Below, piece by piece: positions 1-6,252 of a DNA stretch of 11,094 nt; the stretch's first letter is position 1; every line of letters starts with the position of its first letter. Location of the stretch: contig JAFYKU010000080.1 in assembly GCA_017537405.1 (NCBI GenBank), positions 1-11,094 on the forward strand, in the 5' to 3' direction. The notes under the pieces are model-generated. The model made no database searches and was not told where the DNA came from. It saw only the letters and a program-made list of their open reading frames with translations. The DNA is from Clostridia bacterium (lineage in GTDB: Bacteria > Bacillota > Clostridia > Christensenellales > UBA1242). A program made the position numbers and the translations under genes.

Positions 1-1
1 A

Positions 2-457
2 AAAACGACATTCCCACAGCGGAACCGTATTGTAGCTGCTTTAGCACAAGTGGTGGTGGCCGTAGAAGCAGATTTAAGGAGTGGAACTTTAATTACTGTT
101 AAAATGGCAGATGCTTTAAAACGAAAAATATATGCAGTGCCAGGGAATATTAATTGTTATGCAAGCCAAGGTACAAATGCTTTGATTGCGAATAAGACCG
201 CCGAAATGATAACTAGTATTTCTGATTTTATAACTGCTTTAACAGGCACCATCGCAACAAAGTCGATCGTAAAACATAAGCAGATTAGTTTAGAACACCA
301 AAAAATTTTAAATATATTAAAAACAGATGAAGTTCATTTTGATGATATTGTTGGTGAAGCTAGCTTATCAGTTGCAGAGCTGTCAACACTCTTGACAAAT
401 ATGGAAATGATTGGTTTAATAGAGAAATTACCAGGCAATTACTTTGTTGCTAAGTAA
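2..457 (+). CDS. dprA: DprA/Smf DNA-processing protein, C-terminal part (5' end outside window)
   Basis: The reading frame is open from base 2, so this is the last 151 residues of a longer protein. It opens with FPQRNRI and continues through VVVAVEADLRSGTLIT and VPGNI, the signature end of the DprA Rossmann-like fold. In that family this fold binds single-stranded DNA and helps load RecA during transformation. The last ~60 residues, from about SLEHQKILNIL to the end, form the winged-helix domain often found at the DprA C-terminus. A GTG at position 50 is only an internal valine codon: homology to DprA continues upstream of it. topA follows after 14 bases with its own AGGAGG site, so the two are probably co-transcribed. 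The dprA-topA order is common in Firmicutes. Family assignment is firm; role in competence in this organism is inferred. Confidence 0.93.
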   Translation, partial: KTTFPQRNRIVAALAQVVVAVEADLRSGTLITVKMADALKRKIYAVPGNINCYASQGTNALIANKTAEMITSISDFITALTGTIATKSIVKHKQISLEHQKILNILKTDEVHFDDIVGEASLSVAELSTLLTNMEMIGLIEKLPGNYFVAK

Positions 458-471
458 ACGGTAGGAGGTTC

Positions 472-2541
472 ATGAAACTTGTAATTATCGAAGGTATCGG
501 TAAAAAGGATACCATAAAAAAATATTTAGGTTCTGGCTATCAAGTTATGGCAACGGGTGGCCATTTCCGTGATTTAAAAAAGCGTGATTTATCGGTTGAA
601 GTTGATAATGGTTACAAACCGCAATATGTCATTTCTTCAGATAAAAAAGATGTCGTGAAGGCTTTAAAAGAAGCAGCAGCAAAAGCAGAATCTGTTTTAA
701 TAGCAACCGACCCGGACCGTGAAGGCGAAGCAATTGCTTATCATTTGACTTATATTTTGGATATTGACCCAACTCAAGCACAGCGTATTGAGTTTAACGA
801 AATTACTAAGCATGCAATTAATCAAGCTTTAACTAAGCCGCGTCCGATTGATATGAATTTGGTTTATGCACAACAAACACGCCGTATTCTTGACCGTTTG
901 GTCGGTTATAAATTATCACCTGTATTATCAAAAAAGATTAAGTCTGGGCTATCGGCCGGTCGTGTGCAAAGCGTTACTTTGAAATTGGTTGTTGAGCGCG
1001 AACGCGAAATTCAAAACTTTAAACCTGAAGAATATTGGGATTTCTGGGCTCATTTAGAAAAAGATAAAATTAAATTCCGTACTTCTTTATATTATGGAAC
1101 AGATGGTAAGCGTTTAAAACCAAATAGCGAAGCACAAGTAAATCAAATAGTTGCGGACTTAAAGGACGCTAGCTATATAGCAAAAGATGTTAAAAAATCT
1201 GTAACCAAGCGTCATGCACCTGCGCCATTTACTACCAGTTCGATGCAACAAGATGCTGGTGCAAAATTAGGTTTATCTTTGAAGCGTACAACAATGGCTG
1301 CGCAAACTTTGTACCAAGGTGTCAATATGGGAGAACGCGGTATGATGGCTTTGGTAACCTATATTCGTACAGATAGTGTTCGTGTTTCAGCGGAAGCTCA
1401 AGCTGCGGCGAAAGAATATATTACTCAAAAGTATGGAGCCGATTTTGTTCCTGAAACACCAAATGTTTACAAAACTAAAAAATCGGCACAAGATGCCCAC
1501 GAAGCGATTCGTCCAACTCATTTGGAAATTACACCAGATGAAGCAGATAAATATTGTAAACCAGATGAAGCAAAACTTTACCGTTTAATTTATAATCGTT
1601 TTATTGCTTCACAAATGGCGGAAGCTACATTTAACAGTGTTCGTGTTGATGTAGATGCAAGTAAATATACTTTCCGTGTAACTGGTCGTACGCCATTGTT
1701 TGATGGTTGGTTGGCTGTTTACAGCGGCAGCAAAACCAAAGAAGAACCAGAAAAAGAAAATGATGATGATTCTGGTGAAAGTGCAGGGTTGTTGCCAAGT
1801 ATTGAAATTGGTGATGTTTTGAAGTTTGTAAAACTCGAATATTCTCACAAATTTACACAGCCACAGGCGCGTTATACAGAGGCAACTTTAGTTAAAGTTA
1901 TGGAAGAAAAAGGTATCGGTCGTCCTGCAACTTATACACCGACAGTGGCAACTTTGTTTGCTCGCTTGTATATCGAAAAAGATGGTAAGGCATTAAAACC
2001 GACAGAGTTGGGTTGTGTTGTTGTTGATTGGTTAATTAAATATTTCCCCGAGATTATGAATACGGGTTTTACAGCCGATATGGAAGACAAATTAGATGAT
2101 ATTGCGGCTAATGGTATTGATTGGGTCGGTGTTGTTGATAATTTCTATCAACCTTTTATCAAAGTTGTTGATGAAGTTCGTGCAAATGATGGTGCAGAAA
2201 ACCGCATTAAACCGGTAGAGAGTGACCAAAATTGCCCTAATTGTGGAAAAGTTATGTTAATTCGTGAAAGTCGTTTTGGTAAATTTTTGGCATGTAGTGG
2301 CTATCCGGAATGTAAAACGACAAAACCATATGATAAACCAATTTGCAAATGTCCAAAGTGTGGTAACGATATTTATAAGCGCCGTAGCAAAAAAGGAAAA
2401 ACATTCTATGGTTGTTCGGGGTATCCAAACTGTGACTTTGTGGCTTTTGACGAACCAACAGGTGAGTTATGTTCTAAATGCAAAAGTCCTTTGGTAAAAG
2501 TTAAAGATGTAGTAAAATGTAGTAATCGTAATTGTCAATAA
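472..2541 (+). CDS. topA: DNA topoisomerase I (type IA, omega protein)
   Basis: This 689-residue protein relaxes negatively supercoiled DNA in the cytoplasm through a transient 5'-phosphotyrosine link. The TOPRIM domain is at the N-terminus, with acidic E7 and the TDPDREGE motif at residues 79-86. The strand-passage domain carries QQTRRILDRLVGYKLSP and SGLSAGRVQS (about 134-168). The active-site tyrosine is Y297 in VTYIRTDS. Three C-terminal zinc fingers follow (about residue 588 to the end), each with paired cysteines such as CPNC, CPKC and CSKC. The start is supported by TAGGAGG just upstream. One oddity is the normally near-invariant ESPAKAKTI N-terminal motif, which here reads EGIGKKDTI: the glutamate and the first lysine are kept but the SPA triplet is replaced. 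All other catalytic motifs look intact, so it should be active. hslV follows after 12 bases. Confidence 0.97.
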   Translation: MKLVIIEGIGKKDTIKKYLGSGYQVMATGGHFRDLKKRDLSVEVDNGYKPQYVISSDKKDVVKALKEAAAKAESVLIATDPDREGEAIAYHLTYILDIDPTQAQRIEFNEITKHAINQALTKPRPIDMNLVYAQQTRRILDRLVGYKLSPVLSKKIKSGLSAGRVQSVTLKLVVEREREIQNFKPEEYWDFWAHLEKDKIKFRTSLYYGTDGKRLKPNSEAQVNQIVADLKDASYIAKDVKKSVTKRHAPAPFTTSSMQQDAGAKLGLSLKRTTMAAQTLYQGVNMGERGMMALVTYIRTDSVRVSAEAQAAAKEYITQKYGADFVPETPNVYKTKKSAQDAHEAIRPTHLEITPDEADKYCKPDEAKLYRLIYNRFIASQMAEATFNSVRVDVDASKYTFRVTGRTPLFDGWLAVYSGSKTKEEPEKENDDDSGESAGLLPSIEIGDVLKFVKLEYSHKFTQPQARYTEATLVKVMEEKGIGRPATYTPTVATLFARLYIEKDGKALKPTELGCVVVDWLIKYFPEIMNTGFTADMEDKLDDIAANGIDWVGVVDNFYQPFIKVVDEVRANDGAENRIKPVESDQNCPNCGKVMLIRESRFGKFLACSGYPECKTTKPYDKPICKCPKCGNDIYKRRSKKGKTFYGCSGYPNCDFVAFDEPTGELCSKCKSPLVKVKDVVKCSNRNCQ

Positions 2542-2553
2542 GGAGGTTTTAAA

Positions 2554-3087
2554 ATGGAATTACGCGGTACAACGATTATTGCGGTAAAGCGCGATAACAA
2601 AACTGTGATTGCAGGTGATGGACAAGTAACTGCTGGTGAATCGGTTATTATGAAAGGTAATGCTGTTAAGGTTCGCCGTTTATATGATAGTAAAGTTGTC
2701 GTCGGTTTTGCTGGTTCAGTAGCTGATGCATTTACTTTGTCAACTAAGTTTGAAGAAATGTTGCAGAAACATTCTGGCAATTTATTGCGTTCAGCTGTTG
2801 CATTGGCACAAAGTTGGCGTACAGATCGCGCTTTAGGTAAATTACAAGCAATGATGATTGTTGCAGATAAAGAGCGTTTCTTGGTGATTAGTGGTGATGG
2901 AAATGTTATTGAACCAGATGGTGGCTGTGTTGCTATTGGTAGTGGTGGAAATTATGCATTGGCTGCAGCAAAGGCATTGTTAAAAAATACAAATATGTCC
3001 GCAAAAGAAGTTGCTAAGGAAGCTATGAGTGTGGCTAGCGATATTTGTATCTTTACAAATAAAAATTTAACAATCGAAGAAATTTAA
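2554..3087 (+). CDS. hslV: ATP-dependent protease peptidase subunit HslV (ClpQ/CodW)
   Basis: This 177-residue protein is full length for HslV, the proteasome-beta-like peptidase that forms a double hexameric chamber and depends on the HslU (ClpY) unfoldase. Visible hallmarks are GTTI near the N-terminus, IAGDGQVT, GNAVKVRRLYDSKVVVGFAGS, ADAFTL, WRTDR, AIGSGGNYA and the C-terminal ICIFTN..TIEEI. The nucleophile is most likely T6, after removal of the MELRG leader. There is no serine after the initiator Met, unlike Bacillus CodW, which uses an N-terminal serine. A strong AGGAGG site sits 8 bases before the ATG. The gene normally precedes hslU, but here the next gene is on the opposite strand and converges with a 15-bp gap. 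Function therefore depends on an hslU outside the window. Confidence 0.96.
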   Translation: MELRGTTIIAVKRDNKTVIAGDGQVTAGESVIMKGNAVKVRRLYDSKVVVGFAGSVADAFTLSTKFEEMLQKHSGNLLRSAVALAQSWRTDRALGKLQAMMIVADKERFLVISGDGNVIEPDGGCVAIGSGGNYALAAAKALLKNTNMSAKEVAKEAMSVASDICIFTNKNLTIEEI

Positions 3088-3102
3088 CTAAACCTTTTTA
3101 GG

Positions 3103-4704
3103 TTACGCAGTTTTTAATTTTTTACGACGCGCGTTGTCTATTCGTTTTAAGGCACGCGCGATTTTTTTGTAATTGCGTAAAATTGCATCTTCAAGTTGGT
3201 CAATAGTTAATTTAGACTTAATTGAATTAATAAAGCAGATATATAAAGAGTCCCATAAAGTTGGTACACCAATTTCTTCCAATGCAGGAAATCTATCGGC
3301 AAAACGGTCATGTATGTCTGTATCTTTTAAATAGTCAATAATGTTTTGTTCATTAAATGCGACAGGAATTTCAAAAGGTACACGCGTGAATACATCTTTG
3401 AAGTTGTCATTATTTAAAATGTAATTATTGTAAACTAATATAATAACATTATCCCAATCTTCACGATTTGATAAATTTAAGATAAAATCTTTTTTATGTT
3501 TTTTACGGTATAAAGGGTGTAACGATTCGCTAACGCGTGCTAAGGAAACTCCGCGTTCAACTGCATTAGTGAATTCATCGTAAAGGTCGGATTGGGTTAT
3601 AAAGCGTTCAGCATCAATTAAATATGAACAAAATTTATACAAGCGACCTTTAGTAGATGCAATACTGTATTCGGGTAAACCAGTATCTTTATTGATAGCA
3701 TATTTATTGTAAGGCGCGATACCATGTGCATCTTTATAAAGATTACGGTCCATTAAAAAGCAAGCAGCTGTTTCAACAAAGTATCGTTGTAAATAGCGTT
3801 CTAAATTTGCTTGCGATAATAAAGATTTTTTTTCTTCGGCTTTTTGTTTGCGCAGTTCGGCATTTTTTAAATTAATACGAATAATGGTGTTTTTGGTTAT
3901 TGGTATATTAGTTTGTGGCATGACTGGGTCGCCTGGTACAAAATTAGGATCAATTAATGATGGTGTATAATTTGAATCTATATCGTAAATATTTGTTACT
4001 TTTTGGTTTTCAATGATATTTTCTGTATTTTGTATTGCTTCAATAGGTGTTTCTTCGAAAAATGTTGTTTCATTTTGTGTTGGCATTGTTTCTTCTTTGA
4101 TATCATTGATTTCATTTGAATTTAATTCGGTTGGTATTTCAGGTTCAAAATTATTTGATTCCATAAGTACTGCTTGGCGTTGGCGGTAAAGTTCTTCGTT
4201 TGTTGCTGTTTCAATTTCAGTAGTTTCATCGGTTTCAAAATCATCTTCATAGTCGTTAAAATCATCATCTTCATCATCGAAAGGTTCTGCTTCGGGAATA
4301 ATGATTTCGGGTAAATCTAAAAGAGTGCGTTCGCGTTCATTATTGGTTATTTCGTGTAATTTTTTTTTGATTTCTTGCTCGTTAGCGAAACCATGATAAA
4401 GTGATTCAAAATCATCTTCGTTTGTATTTTCGTCGGTTAATAAAATGTCTTTTTTTTTGGTTATAATAGAAGTAATATTTGAGTGATTGGCTTTTATTGT
4501 AGTAGGAACTAAATTTAGTTCGGCTTCACCTTGGTCGAAAAAAAGTTGATAAATAAGATAGCCTAAAGTCGGGAGTGATAGAACAATACCGATAAAAAAG
4601 AAAATTGGTTTTCCGACTGGAATTCCAATAATAGATAATACTATGCCGGTAATGCAAAGTAGTATGCTAATCCAAACAAAGTTACGCTTGAAAAAATCAC
4701 TCAT
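3103..4704 (-). CDS. Unrecognised membrane-anchored protein with acidic linker and C-terminal helical domain
   Basis: I do not recognise this 533-residue protein. Two hydrophobic segments (about residues 8-28 and 33-54) are separated by a short turn. With the basic N-terminus inside, they form a hairpin that leaves the rest cytoplasmic. Residues ~90-270 are low complexity and strongly acidic, with DDEDDDFNDYEDDFETDE near 143-160. From about 280 a Lys/Glu-rich helix leads into a ~235-residue folded-looking domain rich in aromatic and charged residues (for example YLQRYFVETAACFL at about 304-317), ending in a basic tail (RRKKLK). I chose the ATG at 4704 because GGGGG lies 6 bases upstream of it. 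An upstream in-frame ATG at 4791 lacks such a site and would extend across the predicted promoter. Two readings are possible: a host gene flanking the phage insertion, or a phage accessory gene. Its base composition and codon style resemble the host genes, which slightly favours host. Confidence 0.8.
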   Translation of the reverse strand: MSDFFKRNFVWISILLCITGIVLSIIGIPVGKPIFFFIGIVLSLPTLGYLIYQLFFDQGEAELNLVPTTIKANHSNITSIITKKKDILLTDENTNEDDFESLYHGFANEQEIKKKLHEITNNERERTLLDLPEIIIPEAEPFDDEDDDFNDYEDDFETDETTEIETATNEELYRQRQAVLMESNNFEPEIPTELNSNEINDIKEETMPTQNETTFFEETPIEAIQNTENIIENQKVTNIYDIDSNYTPSLIDPNFVPGDPVMPQTNIPITKNTIIRINLKNAELRKQKAEEKKSLLSQANLERYLQRYFVETAACFLMDRNLYKDAHGIAPYNKYAINKDTGLPEYSIASTKGRLYKFCSYLIDAERFITQSDLYDEFTNAVERGVSLARVSESLHPLYRKKHKKDFILNLSNREDWDNVIILVYNNYILNNDNFKDVFTRVPFEIPVAFNEQNIIDYLKDTDIHDRFADRFPALEEIGVPTLWDSLYICFINSIKSKLTIDQLEDAILRNYKKIARALKRIDNARRKKLKTA

Positions 4705-4735
4705 TTTGTTCCCCCGATTAAATCTAATCAATTTA

Positions 4736-4764
4736 ATGATATAATAATTGCGGAAATTTGTAAA
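4736..4764 (-). promoter_or_regulatory. Sigma-70-like promoter for the minus-strand membrane protein gene
   Basis: Read on the minus strand, a -35 box TTTACA (4759-4764, 5 of 6 to consensus) and a -10 box TATCAT (4736-4741, 5 of 6) are separated by exactly 17 bases. Transcription would start near 4729, giving a leader of about 25 bases before the ATG at 4704. The -35 box lies inside a perfect inverted repeat, suggesting regulation by a dimeric DNA-binding protein. Confidence 0.6.
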
Positions 4765-4776
4765 ATAATTTACAAA
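4757..4776. promoter_or_regulatory. Inverted repeat, candidate operator over the minus-strand -35 box
   Basis: Perfect 8-bp arms TTTGTAAA and TTTACAAA flank a 4-bp ATAA centre. The symmetry extends two more base pairs on each side after one mismatch. A dyad of this size placed over a -35 box is typical of a repressor or activator site. AT-richness raises the chance of a random palindrome, and the regulator is not in the window. Confidence 0.4.
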
Positions 4777-4799
4777 ATTGGTACTTAACATAAAAAGGG

Positions 4800-4827
4800 A
4801 ACGCTACTCGATCGGGTGGCGTTTTTT
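4800..4827 (+). terminator. Rho-independent terminator-like hairpin
   Basis: AACGCTAC (4800-4807) pairs with GTGGCGTT (4816-4823), with one T-G wobble. The stem can extend two more pairs around a GATC loop. Six T residues (4822-4827) close the structure, as in an intrinsic terminator for plus-strand transcription. No plus-strand gene ends just upstream (hslV ends 1.7 kb away, and a minus-strand gene lies between). It may therefore insulate the phage operon, end a short untranslated RNA, act as an attenuator, or be the 3' end of a phage gene left on the other side of an attachment site. Confidence 0.65.
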
Positions 4828-4831
4828 ACTA

Positions 4832-4861
4832 TTGAATTCAACACCTTTTGCCTTTAATAAT
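4832..4861 (+). promoter_or_regulatory. Candidate early promoter of the phage operon
   Basis: A -35-like TTGAAT (4832-4837, 4 of 6) and a -10-like AATAAT (4856-4861, 5 of 6) are 18 bases apart. Transcription would begin near 4868, about 30 bases before the first operon ATG at 4898. The -35 box sits in a perfect 10-bp palindrome, TTGAATTCAA, and the -10 box touches a second palindrome. This is the best plus-strand promoter downstream of the hairpin, but the match is moderate. Confidence 0.45.
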
Positions 4862-4874
4862 GTTTTCAAACATT
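4859..4874. promoter_or_regulatory. Inverted repeat, candidate operator at the early promoter
   Basis: Perfect 7-bp arms AATGTTT and AAACATT are separated by TC. The element overlaps the predicted -10 box and start site of the phage operon, where a bound repressor would block transcription. Size and position suit a phage CI/Cro-type operator, but no such regulator is in the window and no second exact copy was noticed. Confidence 0.45.
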
Positions 4875-4897
4875 GGGGGTTAAAAGGAAGTAACAAA

Positions 4898-5122
4898 ATG
4901 GCACACGAAAGAATCGGCGAGCCCCTTTACAAAAAAAAGTATGAGGAACTCGTCAAACAGTTGGCGGATAAAGATTTGATGATTTTTAATCTCCAACAAG
5001 AAAGAGCGTATTTGCAACAAAGATTGGACGACCTAAAAGAACTCGAACAATATTTGGAGCAACAACGCAATTACCAGCGTCTCGTAATCACGCCGGTAGC
5101 AGTAAATACAAGATTGCGTTAA
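4898..5122 (+). CDS. Small coiled-coil protein, first gene of the phage operon
   Basis: This is a 74-residue protein of unknown function. Almost all of it is predicted helical and highly charged, with a Glu/Gln/Leu-rich stretch (about residues 15-60, including LQQERAYLQQRLDDLKELEQ) that looks like a coiled coil, so it may dimerise. The ATG at 4898 is supported by AAGGAAG (4884-4890) seven bases upstream. An open frame continues upstream to 4778, but that extension would translate across the hairpin terminator and promoter and is unlikely. It is the first gene after the putative early promoter, a position where phages often place small host-takeover or regulatory proteins; this role is inference only. 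Confidence 0.72.
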   Translation: MAHERIGEPLYKKKYEELVKQLADKDLMIFNLQQERAYLQQRLDDLKELEQYLEQQRNYQRLVITPVAVNTRLR

Positions 5123-5132
5123 AGGGAGGTAA

Positions 5133-5177
5133 ATGGCAAACAAATTAACTACTTGGCTACAACACGGCGGTGGATAA
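5133..5177 (+). CDS. Possible 14-codon mini-ORF
   Basis: This frame encodes MANKLTTWLQHGGG and is preceded by an excellent Shine-Dalgarno site, AAGGGAGG, at good spacing. It lies in a 93-base stretch (5123-5215) that holds no other gene. It could be a true small peptide, a leader peptide that tunes translation of the next gene, or the remnant of a decayed gene. The strong ribosome site is the only positive evidence. A second tiny frame (5186-5212, 8 codons) ends just before the next gene and is not called. Confidence 0.25.
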   Translation: MANKLTTWLQHGGG

Positions 5178-5215
5178 ACGCAAAAATGAATTACCAATTA
5201 AAAGGAACTTAAAAC

Positions 5216-5377
5216 ATGAATAGTAACGAATTTACACAATTACTTAAACAAGCACAAGCTCTTGGATTAAAGACAGTAGGTGAGTTGGCTGATTTTACAA
5301 AAGCAGCAAATTGTAAGACAAACAATGATTTGCTTAATGCTGTAAATAGGGCTTATTGCACACGAGGTGCAGCTTGA
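5216..5377 (+). CDS. Small helical hypothetical phage protein
   Basis: This is a 53-residue protein that I do not recognise. It starts MNSNEFTQLLKQAQALGL and appears all-helical: a short helix, the phrase KTVGELADFTKAANC, then NNDLLNAVNRAY. It has no membrane segment or clear metal-binding cluster (only two cysteines). AAAGGAA (5201-5207) lies 8 bases before the ATG. Its TGA stop overlaps the TTG start of the next gene (TTGA), so translation of the two is probably coupled. It is likely an accessory early protein; no function can be assigned. Confidence 0.6.
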   Translation: MNSNEFTQLLKQAQALGLKTVGELADFTKAANCKTNNDLLNAVNRAYCTRGAA

Positions 5378-5523
5378 ACGACCGAGATACAATACGCCAC
5401 TTAGAGGCGTTATGGCGCGACCCAGACTACAACTTCGCTACTGGCCGACGCTACGAAGACGAAGCAGACGACGAGGACTATGAAGACGAGGAAGACGAAG
5501 AAAACGAAGAGGAGGAAGAATAA
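5374..5523 (+). CDS. Small protein with an extremely acidic C-terminal tail, TTG start
   Basis: This is a 49-residue protein beginning at TTG (5374), with GAGGTG (5364-5369) four bases upstream and no ATG available in frame. The N-terminal half (NDRDTIRHLEALWRDPDYN) looks like a normal helical peptide. From residue 28 to the end, 19 of 22 residues are Asp or Glu. Such tails occur in proteins that mimic DNA or bind basic partners, but this is only an analogy. The last codons contain GAGGAGG (5509-5515), which is also the ribosome site for the next gene, whose ATG directly follows this stop codon. The tail is thus partly shaped by the need for a strong ribosome site. The purine-rich low-complexity DNA (about 5455-5520) also resembles simple-repeat expansion. 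Confidence 0.55.
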   Translation: MNDRDTIRHLEALWRDPDYNFATGRRYEDEADDEDYEDEEDEENEEEEE

Positions 5524-6252
5524 ATGCCTGAAACTACAAATAAACCAGCAAAAAAACAAATTCGCCCAATCGATATTATCAATAACGAAAACGGCGTTTA
5601 TACCAAAGACGAAATCAAGCGTGCTTGGGTTGGTCTATTATCAACACAACCACCAAAGAGTTGGATTAAAGAACGCATCGAAAATAATAAATCAATTCCT
5701 TATTTACCAATCGAACGCTCCGAACAACTTATGGACAAATTGCTGATGTTCCCATCTACAAAAATTACCAATTCAGGTATGGGCACAACAAATGTCTATA
5801 ACAAGAAAACTCAACAATTCCAACAGAAGACTTTGGCATTTATGAATATCGAATTGCGTTATTACAATCATGGTATTGATGATTGGGTAACCACTAGTGG
5901 AACAGCGAGTATGGAAGTAGCAGGCGGATTTTCGTTTGAGTTGATTTTTCCAAAATTGAAAGCCGAAGCTTATAAAAATGCTTGCAAGAGTATTGGAAAC
6001 ATATTTGGTCGTCGTCTTGGTCGTGATGATATGGTTATGACCGATGCAGATATTTCAATTAGGAAAACAACAAAAGCCGAAATTAAACCTGACCGTGAAT
6101 TGTTAATTAAACAATTAAAAGACCAAGATGCATACGATGAAGCTTTGTCTTGGATAGGTTCAAACGGTTATGGCAGTTTTGACGAAGTTCCAGACGATAT
6201 GATTATCGAAATGATAAAAGACACAGCGGAGGTGGATAATGGCTCATTGTGA
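5524..6252 (+). CDS. Rad52/Sak-like phage single-strand annealing recombinase
   Basis: This 242-residue protein looks like a phage single-strand DNA annealing protein of the Rad52-like group. The evidence is the region with a beta-strand LAFMNIELRYYNHGIDDW (about 104-121) and a glycine-rich turn (VAGGF, 132-136). A helix KAEAYKNACKSIGNIFGRRLG (from about 146) then matches the pattern Rad52 and Sak proteins use in their DNA-binding ring. The last ~50 residues are acidic and helical and could contact SSB or a nuclease. The ATG follows directly on the previous stop, with GAGGAGG eight bases upstream. The neighbours fit: SSB and an ERCC4-type nuclease lie downstream. Its role would be to anneal complementary strands during phage recombination and replication. 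A more distant ERF/RecT-type annealing protein is the main alternative. It overlaps the next gene by 14 bases. Confidence 0.7.
   Translation: MPETTNKPAKKQIRPIDIINNENGVYTKDEIKRAWVGLLSTQPPKSWIKERIENNKSIPYLPIERSEQLMDKLLMFPSTKITNSGMGTTNVYNKKTQQFQQKTLAFMNIELRYYNHGIDDWVTTSGTASMEVAGGFSFELIFPKLKAEAYKNACKSIGNIFGRRLGRDDMVMTDADISIRKTTKAEIKPDRELLIKQLKDQDAYDEALSWIGSNGYGSFDEVPDDMIIEMIKDTAEVDNGSL

Noticed and set aside
1376..1588. Plus-strand frame of 70 codons inside topA, and several minus-strand frames inside topA, hslV and the phage genes
   Set aside because: These are shadows of conserved coding sequence, with no ribosome sites or recognisable protein features.
3089..3104. AACCT/AGGTT mini-hairpin between hslV and the convergent gene as a bidirectional terminator
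   Set aside because: The 5-bp stem has only two G-C pairs and no clean T-run after it on either strand, so it is too weak to call.
4705..4791. Upstream extension of the minus-strand membrane protein to an ATG at 4791
   Set aside because: No ribosome site precedes 4791, and the extension would run through a good promoter and dyad. The ATG at 4704 has GGGGG at correct spacing.
4778..4897. Upstream extension of the first phage gene to 4778
   Set aside because: It would cross a hairpin with T-run and the predicted promoter; ATG 4898 has AAGGAAG seven bases upstream.
5169..5177. Reverse-strand TTATCCACC, one base off a DnaA box
   Set aside because: It is a single copy with no cluster nearby. 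The repeat array in the initiator gene is a better origin candidate.
5480..5746. Frame of 88 codons overlapping the acidic-tail gene and the start of the annealing protein
   Set aside because: It conflicts with two better-supported frames and gives a Lys/Asn-rich, feature-free peptide.
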